64,000 nucleotides of DNA, taken from assembly GCF_000768315.1 (NCBI RefSeq), contig NZ_AQQX01000001.1, positions 434,001-498,000 of the forward strand. The letters run 5' to 3'. Source of the DNA: Pseudooceanicola atlanticus. Lineage in GTDB: Bacteria > Pseudomonadota > Alphaproteobacteria > Rhodobacterales > Rhodobacteraceae. The notes under the pieces are model-generated. The model saw nothing but the letters and a program-made list of their open reading frames with translations. It did not search any database and was not told where the DNA came from. Each line of letters begins with the position of its first letter. Positions within the stretch are counted from its first letter, which is position 1. The position numbers were made by a program, and so were the translations under genes. Positions 44,741-52,874 of the stretch are shown piece by piece.

Positions 44741-44899
44741 ATTCGGAATGGCCCGGTCACCCGGAATGCTTGGGCGATTGCCGTCCGCCCCGACTGTGAC
44801 CGAAGCACCCCACTTCGCAACCTGACGGCAAATGTCATTTTGAGAACCGCCCGCCTGCCTCTATATCCACGCCACGACTGTCACATGATCGGAGCCACC

Positions 44900-44944
44900 A
44901 TGCACCGCAGACCCTTTGGCGCCAGCCGCCTGACCCTGACCTGA
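44900..44944 (+). CDS. Candidate 14-residue leader peptide
   Basis: A short frame, MHRRPFGASRLTLT, with GGAG seven bases before its ATG at 44900, ends just before a GC-rich hairpin and 49 bp before the next gene. The layout resembles a leader peptide or translational coupling element. There is no run of one amino acid to identify a sensed metabolite. An in-frame ATG at 44885 would extend it by five residues. Confidence 0.4.
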   Translation: MHRRPFGASRLTLT

Positions 44945-44946
44945 CA

Positions 44947-44974
44947 GCCCGCCATCCGACCGGCGGGCCCCTTT
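44947..44974 (+). promoter_or_regulatory. Hairpin between leader frame and downstream gene
   Basis: GCCCGCC (44947-44953) pairs with GGCGGGC (44962-44968), followed by CCCTTT. It could act as an attenuator or weak terminator controlled by ribosomes on the leader frame. No competing anti-terminator stem was found by eye. Confidence 0.35.
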
Positions 44975-44993
44975 GCCTTGCCGGAGCGGACAG

Positions 44994-45968
44994 ATGTTCC
45001 ACGATGAAATTGAAGCCGCACGGGCGCGCCTGCCCCTGCGGATGGCCATGCCGTATTACGACGATCGCGACAGCGCCTGGCTGCTGGCGCGGCGGATGCG
45101 CGGCGATGCCCGGATCGCCGATCTACGGTCCGGGCCCGAAGCGCGGTTCCTGGACCGGCCGCTGCTGCGCCCGCTGGTGGCGGGCTGCGGCGGGGTGCTG
45201 CGGCGCGCCGATGTCGCCGCCCTGGCCGAGGCGCAATCGCTGGCCGATACCGACGACCTGAGCCGGGCCGGCTGGGAGGCGCTTGGCGCGGCCTTCGACC
45301 TGCGCTGGATGGATTTCGAGCTGAGCTTTGCCGATTGGGGCGTGGGCCAGGATCGCGGCTGGCACCAGATGAGCCGCGACGGTGGCAACCTGGTGGTGCA
45401 GCTGGCCTTTCCGACCGATCACGCCGCGCTGATGCGCCGCTACCTGCCGGAGATGCCGCGCCACAAGTTCGAATACCAGCTGCACCCGGTCCGGCGCGAC
45501 GGACGCCCGACGCTGGCCTGGGCGCGGCTGGATATCGACCCGGCCCGTGGCGTGGCCCTGATCGAGGAAATCCAGTCCGATTGGCTGCGCTTTGCCGCCC
45601 GCCAGGTTGCCCATGTGGCCGAACAGGAACCGCGCAGCCGTCACCTGAAGGGCCTGCGCGCCTACGAGGCCGACCTGCGCGTGCTGTATGGTCGGGTCTG
45701 GCCGCGAGCGATGATGCTGGCGGTGCTCGAGGTGCTGGCGCATCTGCGCTGCCGCGAGGTCTGGATACACCAGCCCTGGACCGGCAACCTGCTGAAATCC
45801 TGCAACGGGCCGGTGTCGATCTACCGCGATCTGCCGCGGGCCTTCGGCTTCGATCCCACGGGCGAGGCGCCGCATTTCCTGGCCCGCCCGCGCCGTCGCC
45901 TGCTGCGCAAGCTGCGGGTCGGGCCGGATCATCGCAGGCGACCGATCTTCTGGCGGCTGGACCTGTAA
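44994..45968 (+). CDS. Uncharacterised protein with EEIQSDW motif
   Basis: A 324-residue cytosolic protein I cannot assign. Visible features are WHQMSRDGGNLVVQLAFPTDH near the middle, FEYQLHPVRRDGRPTLAWARLDIDPARGVALIEEIQSDWLRFA with E191-E192-I-Q-S-D-W197, and a C-terminal HQPWTGNLLKSCNGPVSIYRDLPRAFGF followed by an Arg-rich tail. The EEIQSDW string resembles a motif recurring in large polyvalent phage proteins. That resemblance is from memory and unverified. The ATG at 44994 follows CGGAGCGG. Base composition matches its neighbours. Confidence 0.7.
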   Translation: MFHDEIEAARARLPLRMAMPYYDDRDSAWLLARRMRGDARIADLRSGPEARFLDRPLLRPLVAGCGGVLRRADVAALAEAQSLADTDDLSRAGWEALGAAFDLRWMDFELSFADWGVGQDRGWHQMSRDGGNLVVQLAFPTDHAALMRRYLPEMPRHKFEYQLHPVRRDGRPTLAWARLDIDPARGVALIEEIQSDWLRFAARQVAHVAEQEPRSRHLKGLRAYEADLRVLYGRVWPRAMMLAVLEVLAHLRCREVWIHQPWTGNLLKSCNGPVSIYRDLPRAFGFDPTGEAPHFLARPRRRLLRKLRVGPDHRRRPIFWRLDL

Positions 45969-45986
45969 TCGGTCCGGCTGCCCCCC

Positions 45987-46015
45987 TTGCGGGAATCGGC
46001 TTTGCCCCCTAGATA
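45987..46015 (+). promoter_or_regulatory. Promoter of the SRP RNA gene
   Basis: TTGCGG (45987-45992), a 17-bp spacer and TAGATA (46010-46015) place transcription start at about 46020, exactly the 5' end of the folded SRP RNA. Confidence 0.7.
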
Positions 46016-46019
46016 GTGC

Positions 46020-46119
46020 GGTGAGAGGTTGGCGCGGGCGAGCGCCTCGCCAACCCGGTCAGGTCCGGAAGGAAGCAGCCGTAACGAGCCCCGCTTGGGT
46101 CGTTGTCCAGCCTCTCACC
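46020..46119 (+). ncRNA. ffs: Signal recognition particle RNA, small bacterial type
   Basis: The 5' GGTGAGAGGTTGG pairs with the 3' CCAGCCTCTCACC. The apical domain contains the conserved GGTCAGGTCCGGAAGGAAGC and GCAGCCGTAA segments (GGAA tetraloop and the asymmetric loop bound by Ffh). Length of about 100 nt fits the short 4.5S-type RNA. It works with Ffh and FtsY in co-translational membrane targeting. Confidence 0.95.
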
Positions 46120-46261
46120 CATGTACCCGACGGAGATTTCATGGAGCTTGTGCGCCATCTCCGGGCGGGGCGGGTCTAACGACCGCCTGCGCCCGTTTCG
46201 ACTGTCCCCGTGCTCGGCCAGAGCGCGGGTCTTCTGACGTTGAGATATCGGGATATTCCCA

Positions 46262-47275
46262 ATGACACATTCTGAACTTTCCGACCTGGGCTGGTCGGAC
46301 ACCACCGCGATCCCCGACGGCGCCGCCGCGATGCGGGTCACGGCGGTGCACCGGTCGCAGGTCGACTTGCTGGGCACGGACGGGCCGACGCGCGCGCCGG
46401 TCTTTGCCGAACCGCTGGCCGTGGGCGACTGGGTCTTCGTGACCGAAGGCCGCATCACCGCTTTGGTCCCGCGCAAGTCCTTCCTCGCCCGCCGCGCCGC
46501 AGGCGAGGGGCGCGCGGCCCAGCCGATCGCCGCCAATGTCGACACGCTTGGCATCGTCAGCTCGTGTAACGCGGATTTCAACGTGGCGCGGATCGAACGC
46601 TACGTGGCCATGGCGTTGCAGGGCGATTGCCTGCCGCTGGTCATCCTGACCAAGGCCGATCTCTGCGACGATCCACGTGGCTTTCGCCAGCAGGCAGAGC
46701 GGATCTCTCCGCTGGTGACGGCGATGACGCTGAATGCACGCGACCCGGAAGAGGCGCGCAGCCTCGATCCCTGGTGCCGGAACGGCCAGACCCTGGCCCT
46801 GGTCGGCATGTCGGGGGTCGGCAAGACCACCCTGCAGAACGCCCTGACCGGCGAAGAGGCCGCCACCGCCGGCATCCGCGAGGATGACGCGCGCGGTCGC
46901 CACACCACGACCAACCGGATGATGCGCCGGACCCTGGCGGGCGGCTGGCTGATCGACACTCCGGGCATGCGCGAACTGGGCCTGACCGACGTGGCCGAGG
47001 GCATCGCGGAGGTGTTTTCGGACATCACCGACCTCGCCCCGTCCTGCCGGTTCCGCGACTGCGCCCATGACGGCGAACCGGGCTGCGCCGTGACCGCGGC
47101 GGTGGAGGAGGGTCAGCTGGACCCCGACCGGCTGGATCGCTGGCGCAAGTTGCAGCGCGAGGACCAGATCAACTCCGAAACCATTGCGGAGGGGCGGGCG
47201 CGGCACAAATCGCGGCAGAAGCTCTACAAGACCGGAGCTGCGCAGGGGCGCGCGAAACGCTCTGGTCTGGAGTAA
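46262..47275 (+). CDS. rsgA: Small ribosomal subunit biogenesis GTPase RsgA
   Basis: A circularly permuted GTPase that checks late 30S maturation. The 337-residue product has an N-terminal OB-like region, G4 ILTKADL, G1 GMSGVGKTTLQNAL, RHTTTNRMM and G3 IDTPGMRELGL. A C-terminal zinc site follows (SCRFRDCAHDGEPGCAV) with a basic tail. The ATG at 46262 has only a weak upstream GGGA. It lies 142 bp after the SRP RNA and may be read from its promoter or its own. Confidence 0.95.
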   Translation: MTHSELSDLGWSDTTAIPDGAAAMRVTAVHRSQVDLLGTDGPTRAPVFAEPLAVGDWVFVTEGRITALVPRKSFLARRAAGEGRAAQPIAANVDTLGIVSSCNADFNVARIERYVAMALQGDCLPLVILTKADLCDDPRGFRQQAERISPLVTAMTLNARDPEEARSLDPWCRNGQTLALVGMSGVGKTTLQNALTGEEAATAGIREDDARGRHTTTNRMMRRTLAGGWLIDTPGMRELGLTDVAEGIAEVFSDITDLAPSCRFRDCAHDGEPGCAVTAAVEEGQLDPDRLDRWRKLQREDQINSETIAEGRARHKSRQKLYKTGAAQGRAKRSGLE

Positions 47276-47328
47276 TCGGGCCTGAACGGGTCAGGTCCGG
47301 GTCGATCTCGTACCGATCCCGGGCCGGA

Positions 47329-47685
47329 TCACTCGATGCCCTTGGGGGCCGGCTGGGTCACGGGCCCGGCCGGTCCCGACGGGATCACCGGATCGGTCAT
47401 GAAGGCGCGCAACACTGTGATGGCGATCAGCGCGATCAGCCCGGTGCCGCACAGCACCGGCACCAGCGCCAGCCACCGCATCACCCCGGCTTGCGGGCGC
47501 AGGGGCAGGGCGGCCAGGGCCGGCACCATGGCACCCGCCTGCAGGGCGAGGAAGGCCATGATCCGGTTGCCGCCGCGCAGGAACCCGTCGCCGACCGCCG
47601 GAAGCGTCACCGGATAGACAAAGGACCCCAGCCAGAGCACGGCCCAGAGCGCCAGAACGATCCACAATGTCGTGCGAGCCGTCAT
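47329..47685 (-). CDS. Small membrane protein of unknown function
   Basis: A 118-residue protein with three hydrophobic segments (TLWIVLALWAVLWLGSFVYPV, IMAFLALQAGAMVPALAAL, WLALVPVLCGTGLIALIAITVL) and a Pro-rich tail ending APKGIE. ATGs at 47685 and 47691 are both possible; I took 47685 because the G-rich site is then at normal distance. It starts 22 bp after the metallopeptidase stop on the same strand. No family recognised. Confidence 0.65.
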   Translation of the reverse strand: MTARTTLWIVLALWAVLWLGSFVYPVTLPAVGDGFLRGGNRIMAFLALQAGAMVPALAALPLRPQAGVMRWLALVPVLCGTGLIALIAITVLRAFMTDPVIPSGPAGPVTQPAPKGIE

Positions 47686-47707
47686 GACCATGCGCGCCCC
47701 CGCGACC

Positions 47708-48553
47708 TTACAGGCGCCGCGCGGCGAAAGTATCGCAGACCGACATGTCGCCGGCCTCGTATCCGCGGGCGAACCAGCGCTCGCGCTGATCCGACGTGCC
47801 ATGGGTGAAGGTATGTGGCTGCGGCACCCGGCCTGCCTGTTCCTGCAGGTGGTCGTCGCCGATCATCCGCGCGGCGTTCAGAGCCTCCTCGATATCGCCG
47901 GGCTCCAGCAGGCCGTCCACATGCGCGGCCCAGACGCCGGACAGGCAATCCGCCTGCAATTCCAGCCGCACGGTCAGCGCATTGGCATCCGCCTGAGAGG
48001 CCGCCTGCCGCCGCTCATGCACCGCGTTGAGGATGCCCAGCTGGTTCTGCACGTGATGTGCGACCTCGTGAGCGATCACGTAGGCGGCGGCGAAATCGCC
48101 CCGCGCGCCCAGCCGCTCGGCCAGCGTGGCAAAGAACTGCGTGTCCAGGTAGGCCTTGCGATCCGCCGGGCAGTAGAACGGCCCCGTCGCACCCGAGGCC
48201 CCGCCGCAGGGGCTCGACGTCTGGCCCGAAAACAGAACCAGCACCGGCGGCGTGTAATCCAGCCCCGCCTGGGCCGGGAACAGCTCAACCCAGACGTCTT
48301 CCGTCGTGGCCAGCACGCGGGAGGAGAAATCCGCCGCCCTTTGTTCCGCTTCGCTCAGCTCCCTCGGGGCGGTTGCGCTCGCCCCCGGCTGCCCGCCATT
48401 CAGCAGGGGCGTCACGTCGACCCCGGTGAAATAGCCGATGGCCAGCACGATCAGCACGCCGCCGATGCCCAGCCCGCCCACGGCCCCGCCGCGTCGGCCA
48501 GACCGTCGACGATCCTCGATATTTGCGCTGCGGCGCACCCCTCTCAGACGCAT
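47708..48553 (-). CDS. ypfJ: Neutral zinc metallopeptidase (YpfJ family)
   Basis: A 281-residue predicted metalloprotease. It has an Arg-rich N-terminus, one membrane anchor (GGLGIGGVLIVLAIGYF), then an outer domain with CPADRKAYLDTQFFATLAERLGARGDFAAAYVIAHEVAHHVQNQLGI (HExxH zinc site), ELQADCLSGVWAAH with the third ligand Glu, and HGTSDQRERWFARGYEAGDM. The anchor places the catalytic domain in the periplasm. Substrate unknown. Divergent from dnaX. Confidence 0.93.
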   Translation of the reverse strand: MRLRGVRRSANIEDRRRSGRRGGAVGGLGIGGVLIVLAIGYFTGVDVTPLLNGGQPGASATAPRELSEAEQRAADFSSRVLATTEDVWVELFPAQAGLDYTPPVLVLFSGQTSSPCGGASGATGPFYCPADRKAYLDTQFFATLAERLGARGDFAAAYVIAHEVAHHVQNQLGILNAVHERRQAASQADANALTVRLELQADCLSGVWAAHVDGLLEPGDIEEALNAARMIGDDHLQEQAGRVPQPHTFTHGTSDQRERWFARGYEAGDMSVCDTFAARRL

Positions 48554-48974
48554 GATCGCCCCTTTTCCACCCCGTAACCCTCTTTTTCTGGCCGGACCCC
48601 TTGGGCTCAGGACCTATTCTTTCGGATAGTATTAGGGCGGTTGATGCCGCAACGGAACCCTTAATCGCAGGTAAGAACGCCCCGCGCCGCCCCCCTGCTT
48701 CATCTTGCCAAAAATACTCCGGGGTAGCCGTCAAAGCGCAGCTTTGGCGGCAAGGGGCAGCGCCCCTTTCCCCGGCCTCACCCCGCGGCCACGCCAACGG
48801 CGACGCGACCGGGGCCAGAAAAGAAGCGGTCCACACAATCCGACCTCAAGCCCCCGCCTGCTCAGCCGGGGATCACCCCCGAAAAGACCGGGGCCTGCAG
48901 GGCGACTTTGCCCGCGATCCGCTGGACCTCGGCCCTCGGCATGACTAAGTTGAGCCGGACAGGATGAGGCCCAG
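48554..48974. other. 421-bp gap between ypfJ and dnaX
   Basis: No gene is supported here. The stretch holds the composite dispersed element (48698-48770) and, presumably, the divergent promoters of ypfJ and dnaX, which I could not place with confidence. Confidence 0.6.
48698..48770 (+). repeat. Dispersed composite element, copy D (core plus two hairpins)
   Basis: The core CTTCATCTTGCC..ATACTCCGGGGT is at 48698-48725. Hairpin 1 pairs CCGTCAAAGC (48728-48737) with GCTTTGGCGG (48741-48750) around GCA, and hairpin 2 AAGGGGC-AGC-GCCCCTT is at 48752-48768. Hairpin 1 has the same loop and place as in copy A but a different stem sequence that still pairs. Confidence 0.82.
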
Positions 48975-50723
48975 ATGAGCGACGCAAAACCCGCCTACCA
49001 GGTGCTGGCCCGGAAATACCGGCCCGAAACCTTCGCCGACCTCGTCGGCCAGGAGGCGATGGTGCGCACCCTGCGCAACGCCTTCAAGGCGGACCGCATC
49101 GCGCAGGCCTTCATCATGACCGGCATCCGCGGCACCGGGAAGACCACCACCGCCCGGATCATCGCCAAGGGCATGAACTGCATCGGCCCCGATGGAGAGG
49201 GCGGTCCCACCACCGATCCCTGCGGTGAATGCGAACATTGCAAGGCGATCATGGAAGGCCGCCATGTCGACGTCATGGAGATGGACGCGGCGTCCAACAC
49301 CTCGGTCAACGACATCCGCGAGATCATCGATTCGGTGCATTACCGCGCGGCCTCGGCCCGGTACAAAATCTACATCATCGACGAGGTTCACATGCTGTCG
49401 ACCAGCGCGTTCAACGCGCTGCTCAAGACGCTGGAGGAACCCCCCGAACACGTGAAGTTCATCTTCGCCACGACCGAGATCCGCAAGGTGCCGGTGACCG
49501 TGCTGTCGCGTTGCCAGCGCTTCGACCTGCGCCGGATCGAGCCCGAGGTGATGATCGCCCTGCTGCGCAAGATCGCCACCGCCGAGACGGCGGAAATTGC
49601 CGATGACGCGCTGGCGCTGATCACCCGCGCCGCCGAAGGCTCCGCGCGCGACGCGACGTCTCTGCTCGACCAGGCGATTTCCCATGGGGCAGGTGAAACC
49701 ACCGCCGACCAGGTCCGCGCCATGCTGGGCCTGGCCGATCGCGGGCGGGTTCTGGACCTCTACGAGATGATCATGGCCGGCGATGCCGCCGGTGCCCTGT
49801 CCGAATTGTCGGCGCAATATGCCGACGGGGCCGACCCGATGGCGGTGCTGCGCGACCTGGCCGAGATCACGCACTGGATCTCGGTGGTGAAGATCACGCC
49901 GGACGCGGCCGAGGATCCGACGATCTCCCCCGATGAGCGCGCCCGCGGCATCGACCTGGCGGGCCGTTTGCCGATGCGGGCGATGACCCGGATGTGGCAG
50001 ATGCTGCTGAAGGCGCTCGAGGAAGTGGCCGCCGCGCCGAACGCCATGATGGCCGCCGAGATGGCGGTGATCCGCCTGACCCACGTGGCCGAACTGCCCT
50101 CGCCCGAGGAGTTGGTGCGCCGGCTGAAGGACCATCCGCAGCCCCCCGGACCGCCCGGTGGCGGCGGCGGCATGGCGCATGGCCCGGCCGGTGGCGCGAC
50201 CTCGGCCCAGGGGCAGCCCGGCGGGCGGATGCACGGCCCCGCGCGCGGTCCCGTGGCGCAGCTGGCCGTCGATGCCGACCAGGCGCTGGCGCGGTTCCCC
50301 ACCTTCGACCATGTGATCGAGCTGATCCGCGTGAACCGCGACGTGAAGCTGCTGGTCGAGATCGAGACCTGCCTGCGCCTGGCCGCCTACCAGCCCGGCC
50401 GGATCGAGTTCGTCCCGACCGAAGACGCCCCCCGCGACCTGGCCCCGCGCCTCGCCGCCCGCCTGCAGGGCTGGACCGGCAACCGCTGGGCGGTCAGCGT
50501 GGTCAACGAGGGCGGCGCCGAAACCATCGCCGAGGTCAAGGACGCCAAGGCCCGCGCCCTGCGCGAGGAGGCCGAAAGCCATCCGCTGGTCCAGGCCGTG
50601 CTCAGCGCCTTTCCCAAGGCGAAGATCACCCAGATCCGCACCCCCGAAGACATCGCCGCAGAGGCCGAGACCGAAGCCCTGGCCGAGGTCGAGGATGAAT
50701 GGGATCCCTTCGAGGAAGACTGA
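48975..50723 (+). CDS. dnaX: DNA polymerase III subunits gamma and tau
   Basis: Clamp-loader ATPase. The 582-residue product has Walker A MTGIRGTGKTTTARIIAKG near residue 50, the zinc module CGECEHC after an earlier Cys, Walker B IYIIDEVHMLSTSAFNALLKTLEEPP, sensor FATTEIRKVPVTVLSRCQRF and SARDATSLLDQAI. A Gly/Pro-rich linker around residues 390-430 leads to the tau domain ending in acidic EDEWDPFEED. I see no obvious A-run frameshift site for gamma. First gene of dnaX-ybaB-recR. Confidence 0.96.
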   Translation: MSDAKPAYQVLARKYRPETFADLVGQEAMVRTLRNAFKADRIAQAFIMTGIRGTGKTTTARIIAKGMNCIGPDGEGGPTTDPCGECEHCKAIMEGRHVDVMEMDAASNTSVNDIREIIDSVHYRAASARYKIYIIDEVHMLSTSAFNALLKTLEEPPEHVKFIFATTEIRKVPVTVLSRCQRFDLRRIEPEVMIALLRKIATAETAEIADDALALITRAAEGSARDATSLLDQAISHGAGETTADQVRAMLGLADRGRVLDLYEMIMAGDAAGALSELSAQYADGADPMAVLRDLAEITHWISVVKITPDAAEDPTISPDERARGIDLAGRLPMRAMTRMWQMLLKALEEVAAAPNAMMAAEMAVIRLTHVAELPSPEELVRRLKDHPQPPGPPGGGGGMAHGPAGGATSAQGQPGGRMHGPARGPVAQLAVDADQALARFPTFDHVIELIRVNRDVKLLVEIETCLRLAAYQPGRIEFVPTEDAPRDLAPRLAARLQGWTGNRWAVSVVNEGGAETIAEVKDAKARALREEAESHPLVQAVLSAFPKAKITQIRTPEDIAAEAETEALAEVEDEWDPFEED

Positions 50724-50801
50724 CACTGGACCGATCGGTTCAGCCACATGATGACCCGCCCGGATAGGGCGCCACAGACACAGAGTTACAGGAGACAGGA
50801 T

Positions 50802-51146
50802 ATGTTCAAGGGCTTGGGCCAGATGGGCGACATGGCGAAGATGATGAAGTCCGCCCAGGAGCTTCAGCAGAAGGTCACCGCGCTGCAGGAAGAGCTGAAC
50901 GTGATGACCGTCGAGGGCGAATCCGGGGCCGGCCTCGTCAAGGCCACCGCCACCGCCAAGGGCGAGCTGAAGGCGCTGGATATCGACCCGTCGATCTTCA
51001 ACCCTGACGAAAAGGAAGTCGTCGAGGACCTCATCCTGGCCGCGATCAAGGATGCGCAGCAGAAGGCGCAGGAAAAGAGCCAGGCGGAAATGGCCAAGAT
51101 CACCGAGGGCCTGGGCCTGCCGGCCGATTTCAAGATGCCGTTCTGA
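50802..51146 (+). CDS. ybaB: YbaB/EbfC family nucleoid-associated protein
   Basis: A 114-residue DNA-binding protein starting [32 protein letters not shown], with a helical dimer arm, then [31 protein letters not shown] and a C-terminal helix. Forms tweezer-like dimers on DNA. The ATG at 50802 follows GGAGACAGGA. The dnaX-ybaB-recR order is widely conserved and supports the call. Confidence 0.95.
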   Translation: MFKGLGQMGDMAKMMKSAQELQQKVTALQEELNVMTVEGESGAGLVKATATAKGELKALDIDPSIFNPDEKEVVEDLILAAIKDAQQKAQEKSQAEMAKITEGLGLPADFKMPF

Positions 51147-51162
51147 TCCGACCCCAGCCGCG

Positions 51163-51756
51163 ATGAGCGCCAGCCGCGATATCGATAGCCTGATCGACAT
51201 GATGGCCCGCCTGCCGGGCCTCGGGCCGCGCTCCGCCCGGCGCGCGGTGCTGCACATGATCCGCAAGAAAGAGCTGCTGCTCACCCCTCTTGCGGATCTC
51301 ATGCACCATGTCGCCGCCTCGGTCCGGGAATGCGCCAATTGCGGCAATATCGGCAGCGCCGACCTGTGCGACATCTGCCAGAGCGAGAAACGCGCCACCG
51401 GGGAAATCTGCGTGGTCGAAGACGTCGCCGATCTCTGGGCGATGGAACGCAGTGCCGTCTTCAAGGGCCGCTACCACGTGCTGGGCGGCACGCTGTCCGC
51501 GCTCGACGCGGTCGGGCCCGAGGAGTTGCGCATCCCCCGCCTCGTCGAACGGGTAACGGAGGAGGGCATCACCGAGGTGATCCTCGCCCTCAACGCCACT
51601 GTGGATGGCCAGACCACCGCCCATTACATTGCCGACCAGCTGGAAGGACAGGTGCGCCTCACCTCGCTGGCCCAGGGCGTGCCGATCGGCGGAGAGCTCG
51701 ACTACCTCGACGACGGCACCATCACCGCCGCCCTGCGCGCCCGCAAGGAATTGTGA
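51163..51756 (+). CDS. recR: Recombination protein RecR
   Basis: Acts with RecF/RecO in loading RecA at gaps. The 197-residue product has the N-terminal HhH region [26 protein letters not shown], the four-Cys zinc finger [17 protein letters not shown], the Toprim domain [13 protein letters not shown]...[20 protein letters not shown] and the C-terminal [20 protein letters not shown]. Length is standard. The ATG at 51163 lies 16 bp after the ybaB stop. Confidence 0.96.
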   Translation: MSASRDIDSLIDMMARLPGLGPRSARRAVLHMIRKKELLLTPLADLMHHVAASVRECANCGNIGSADLCDICQSEKRATGEICVVEDVADLWAMERSAVFKGRYHVLGGTLSALDAVGPEELRIPRLVERVTEEGITEVILALNATVDGQTTAHYIADQLEGQVRLTSLAQGVPIGGELDYLDDGTITAALRARKEL

Positions 51757-51800
51757 CCGCGCCACGCGCGGCCACCCGCCGGAGGGCCAGCCCTCCGGAC

Positions 51801-51960
51801 CTCCCGGGATATTTGTCGGCCAGATGAAAGGGGGGCGGCTGTCCAGCAGCAGCGCACTTGCCGCGATAGGCACGTAATCACGGTCAGCTGCCATTTCAGA
51901 TGACGTCATCGTCAACCAATGGGAACGTAGCCGTTCACCTTGCCGGAAATACTCCGGGAT
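51801..51960. repeat. Dispersed element, copies E (reverse) and F (forward), with palindrome between
   Basis: Copy E is a degenerate reverse core at 51801-51829. Copy F, TTCACCTTGCC..ATACTCCGGGA, is forward at 51934-51959, followed by hairpin TCAAGGGC-AGC-GCCCTTGA near 51963-51981. Between them is a perfect palindrome GATGACGTCATC (51899-51910). The pair fills the 294-bp gap between the convergent recR and RNase T2 genes; no gene is seen. Confidence 0.65.
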
Positions 51961-52050
51961 TCTCAAGGGCAGCGCCCTTGAGGGCCCTTGCGGCCTGAGC
52001 AAAATCAAATCGTGTGCGCCGCAGGCGCGCCTTTGGGTCAGGGGCGCGGA

Positions 52051-52728
52051 TCAGCGGATGCGGTCCAGCAGCGCGTCCTTGGCGCGGCAATCGCGGATCA
52101 CGTCGTCGCCGCAGCGGCGCGGTTTCAGCTCCATGTCCAGGCAAATCCGTGCCTCCTGGATCCGGCCCGACCGGCAGGTGATGGTGATCTGGTCGCGTTT
52201 CAGACCCGGATTTGCTTCGAGAAACGCCTCCTCGACCACGCTGGCGGGCAGGCGCACATCGCGGCCCAGGTCGCGCAGCACCTGCGGGCGGTTGATCTTG
52301 CCATAAGCCAGCCGCATCAGCCCGTAATAGTCCCGCGCCTCGACACCGACGCAGGTGCCGTGCTTCTTCCACTGGTGCCAGGCCACGCCGGGCGCGCCCA
52401 TGATATCGGCCATCTCGCCGGTCATGGACCGCGACGGCGGGCGCTTGGACGAGGGGCAATAGGCCGGGTAGCCCTCCTCGTATTGCGGCCAGAGCCCGTG
52501 CAGCACCCAGCCGAAATCCTTGTCCTCCGTGCATTGCGGAGAGTTCCGCGCATCCCCTTCCAGCGCACACCAGGTGGGCGACCAGCTGAGCGACAGGACG
52601 AAGTAATCGAAGTCGCCGGCCCTCTCTCCGTTGGCCCGCACCAGCGCGGGCGCCAGCCCCAGCACGACCGCGAGAACCGGTCCGGCGAGAAGACGGCAGA
52701 GATTTGCGGCAAGGCTGGCAGGCATCAT
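52051..52728 (-). CDS. Ribonuclease T2 family protein, secreted
   Basis: A 225-residue RNase T2 with a signal peptide (LLAGPVLAVVLGLAPALVRA). The first active-site segment GWVLHGLWPQYEEGYPAYC carries the catalytic histidine. The second reads WHQWKKHGTCVGVEARDYYGLM; Gln stands where the consensus HEW has Glu. Several cysteines suit disulfides in the periplasm. ATG at 52728 or 52725. Role may be scavenging extracellular RNA. Divergent from trcR, convergent with recR. Confidence 0.92.
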   Translation of the reverse strand: MMPASLAANLCRLLAGPVLAVVLGLAPALVRANGERAGDFDYFVLSLSWSPTWCALEGDARNSPQCTEDKDFGWVLHGLWPQYEEGYPAYCPSSKRPPSRSMTGEMADIMGAPGVAWHQWKKHGTCVGVEARDYYGLMRLAYGKINRPQVLRDLGRDVRLPASVVEEAFLEANPGLKRDQITITCRSGRIQEARICLDMELKPRRCGDDVIRDCRAKDALLDRIR

Positions 52729-52874
52729 TCACTCTTCCATAATGCGTTTTCCCGCACTATATAGCCGCCAAGTTCCCCGACAACGGAAACCCGCACCCCG
52801 ACAAGGTGCAGCCTGTCCCGGCAGGCGCCGGGAAAGACGTATTCGGGCCCCACCCATTCGGAAGGAGAGACAAG

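Noticed and set aside
48945-51464. An 839-codon reverse frame
   Set aside because: Antisense to dnaX, ybaB and recR; composition is His/Gly/Gln/Arg-rich shadow with no domain.
51899-51910. Palindrome GATGACGTCATC as an operator
   Set aside because: It lies between the 3' ends of convergent genes, with no promoter beside it; a single 12-bp palindrome there can be chance.
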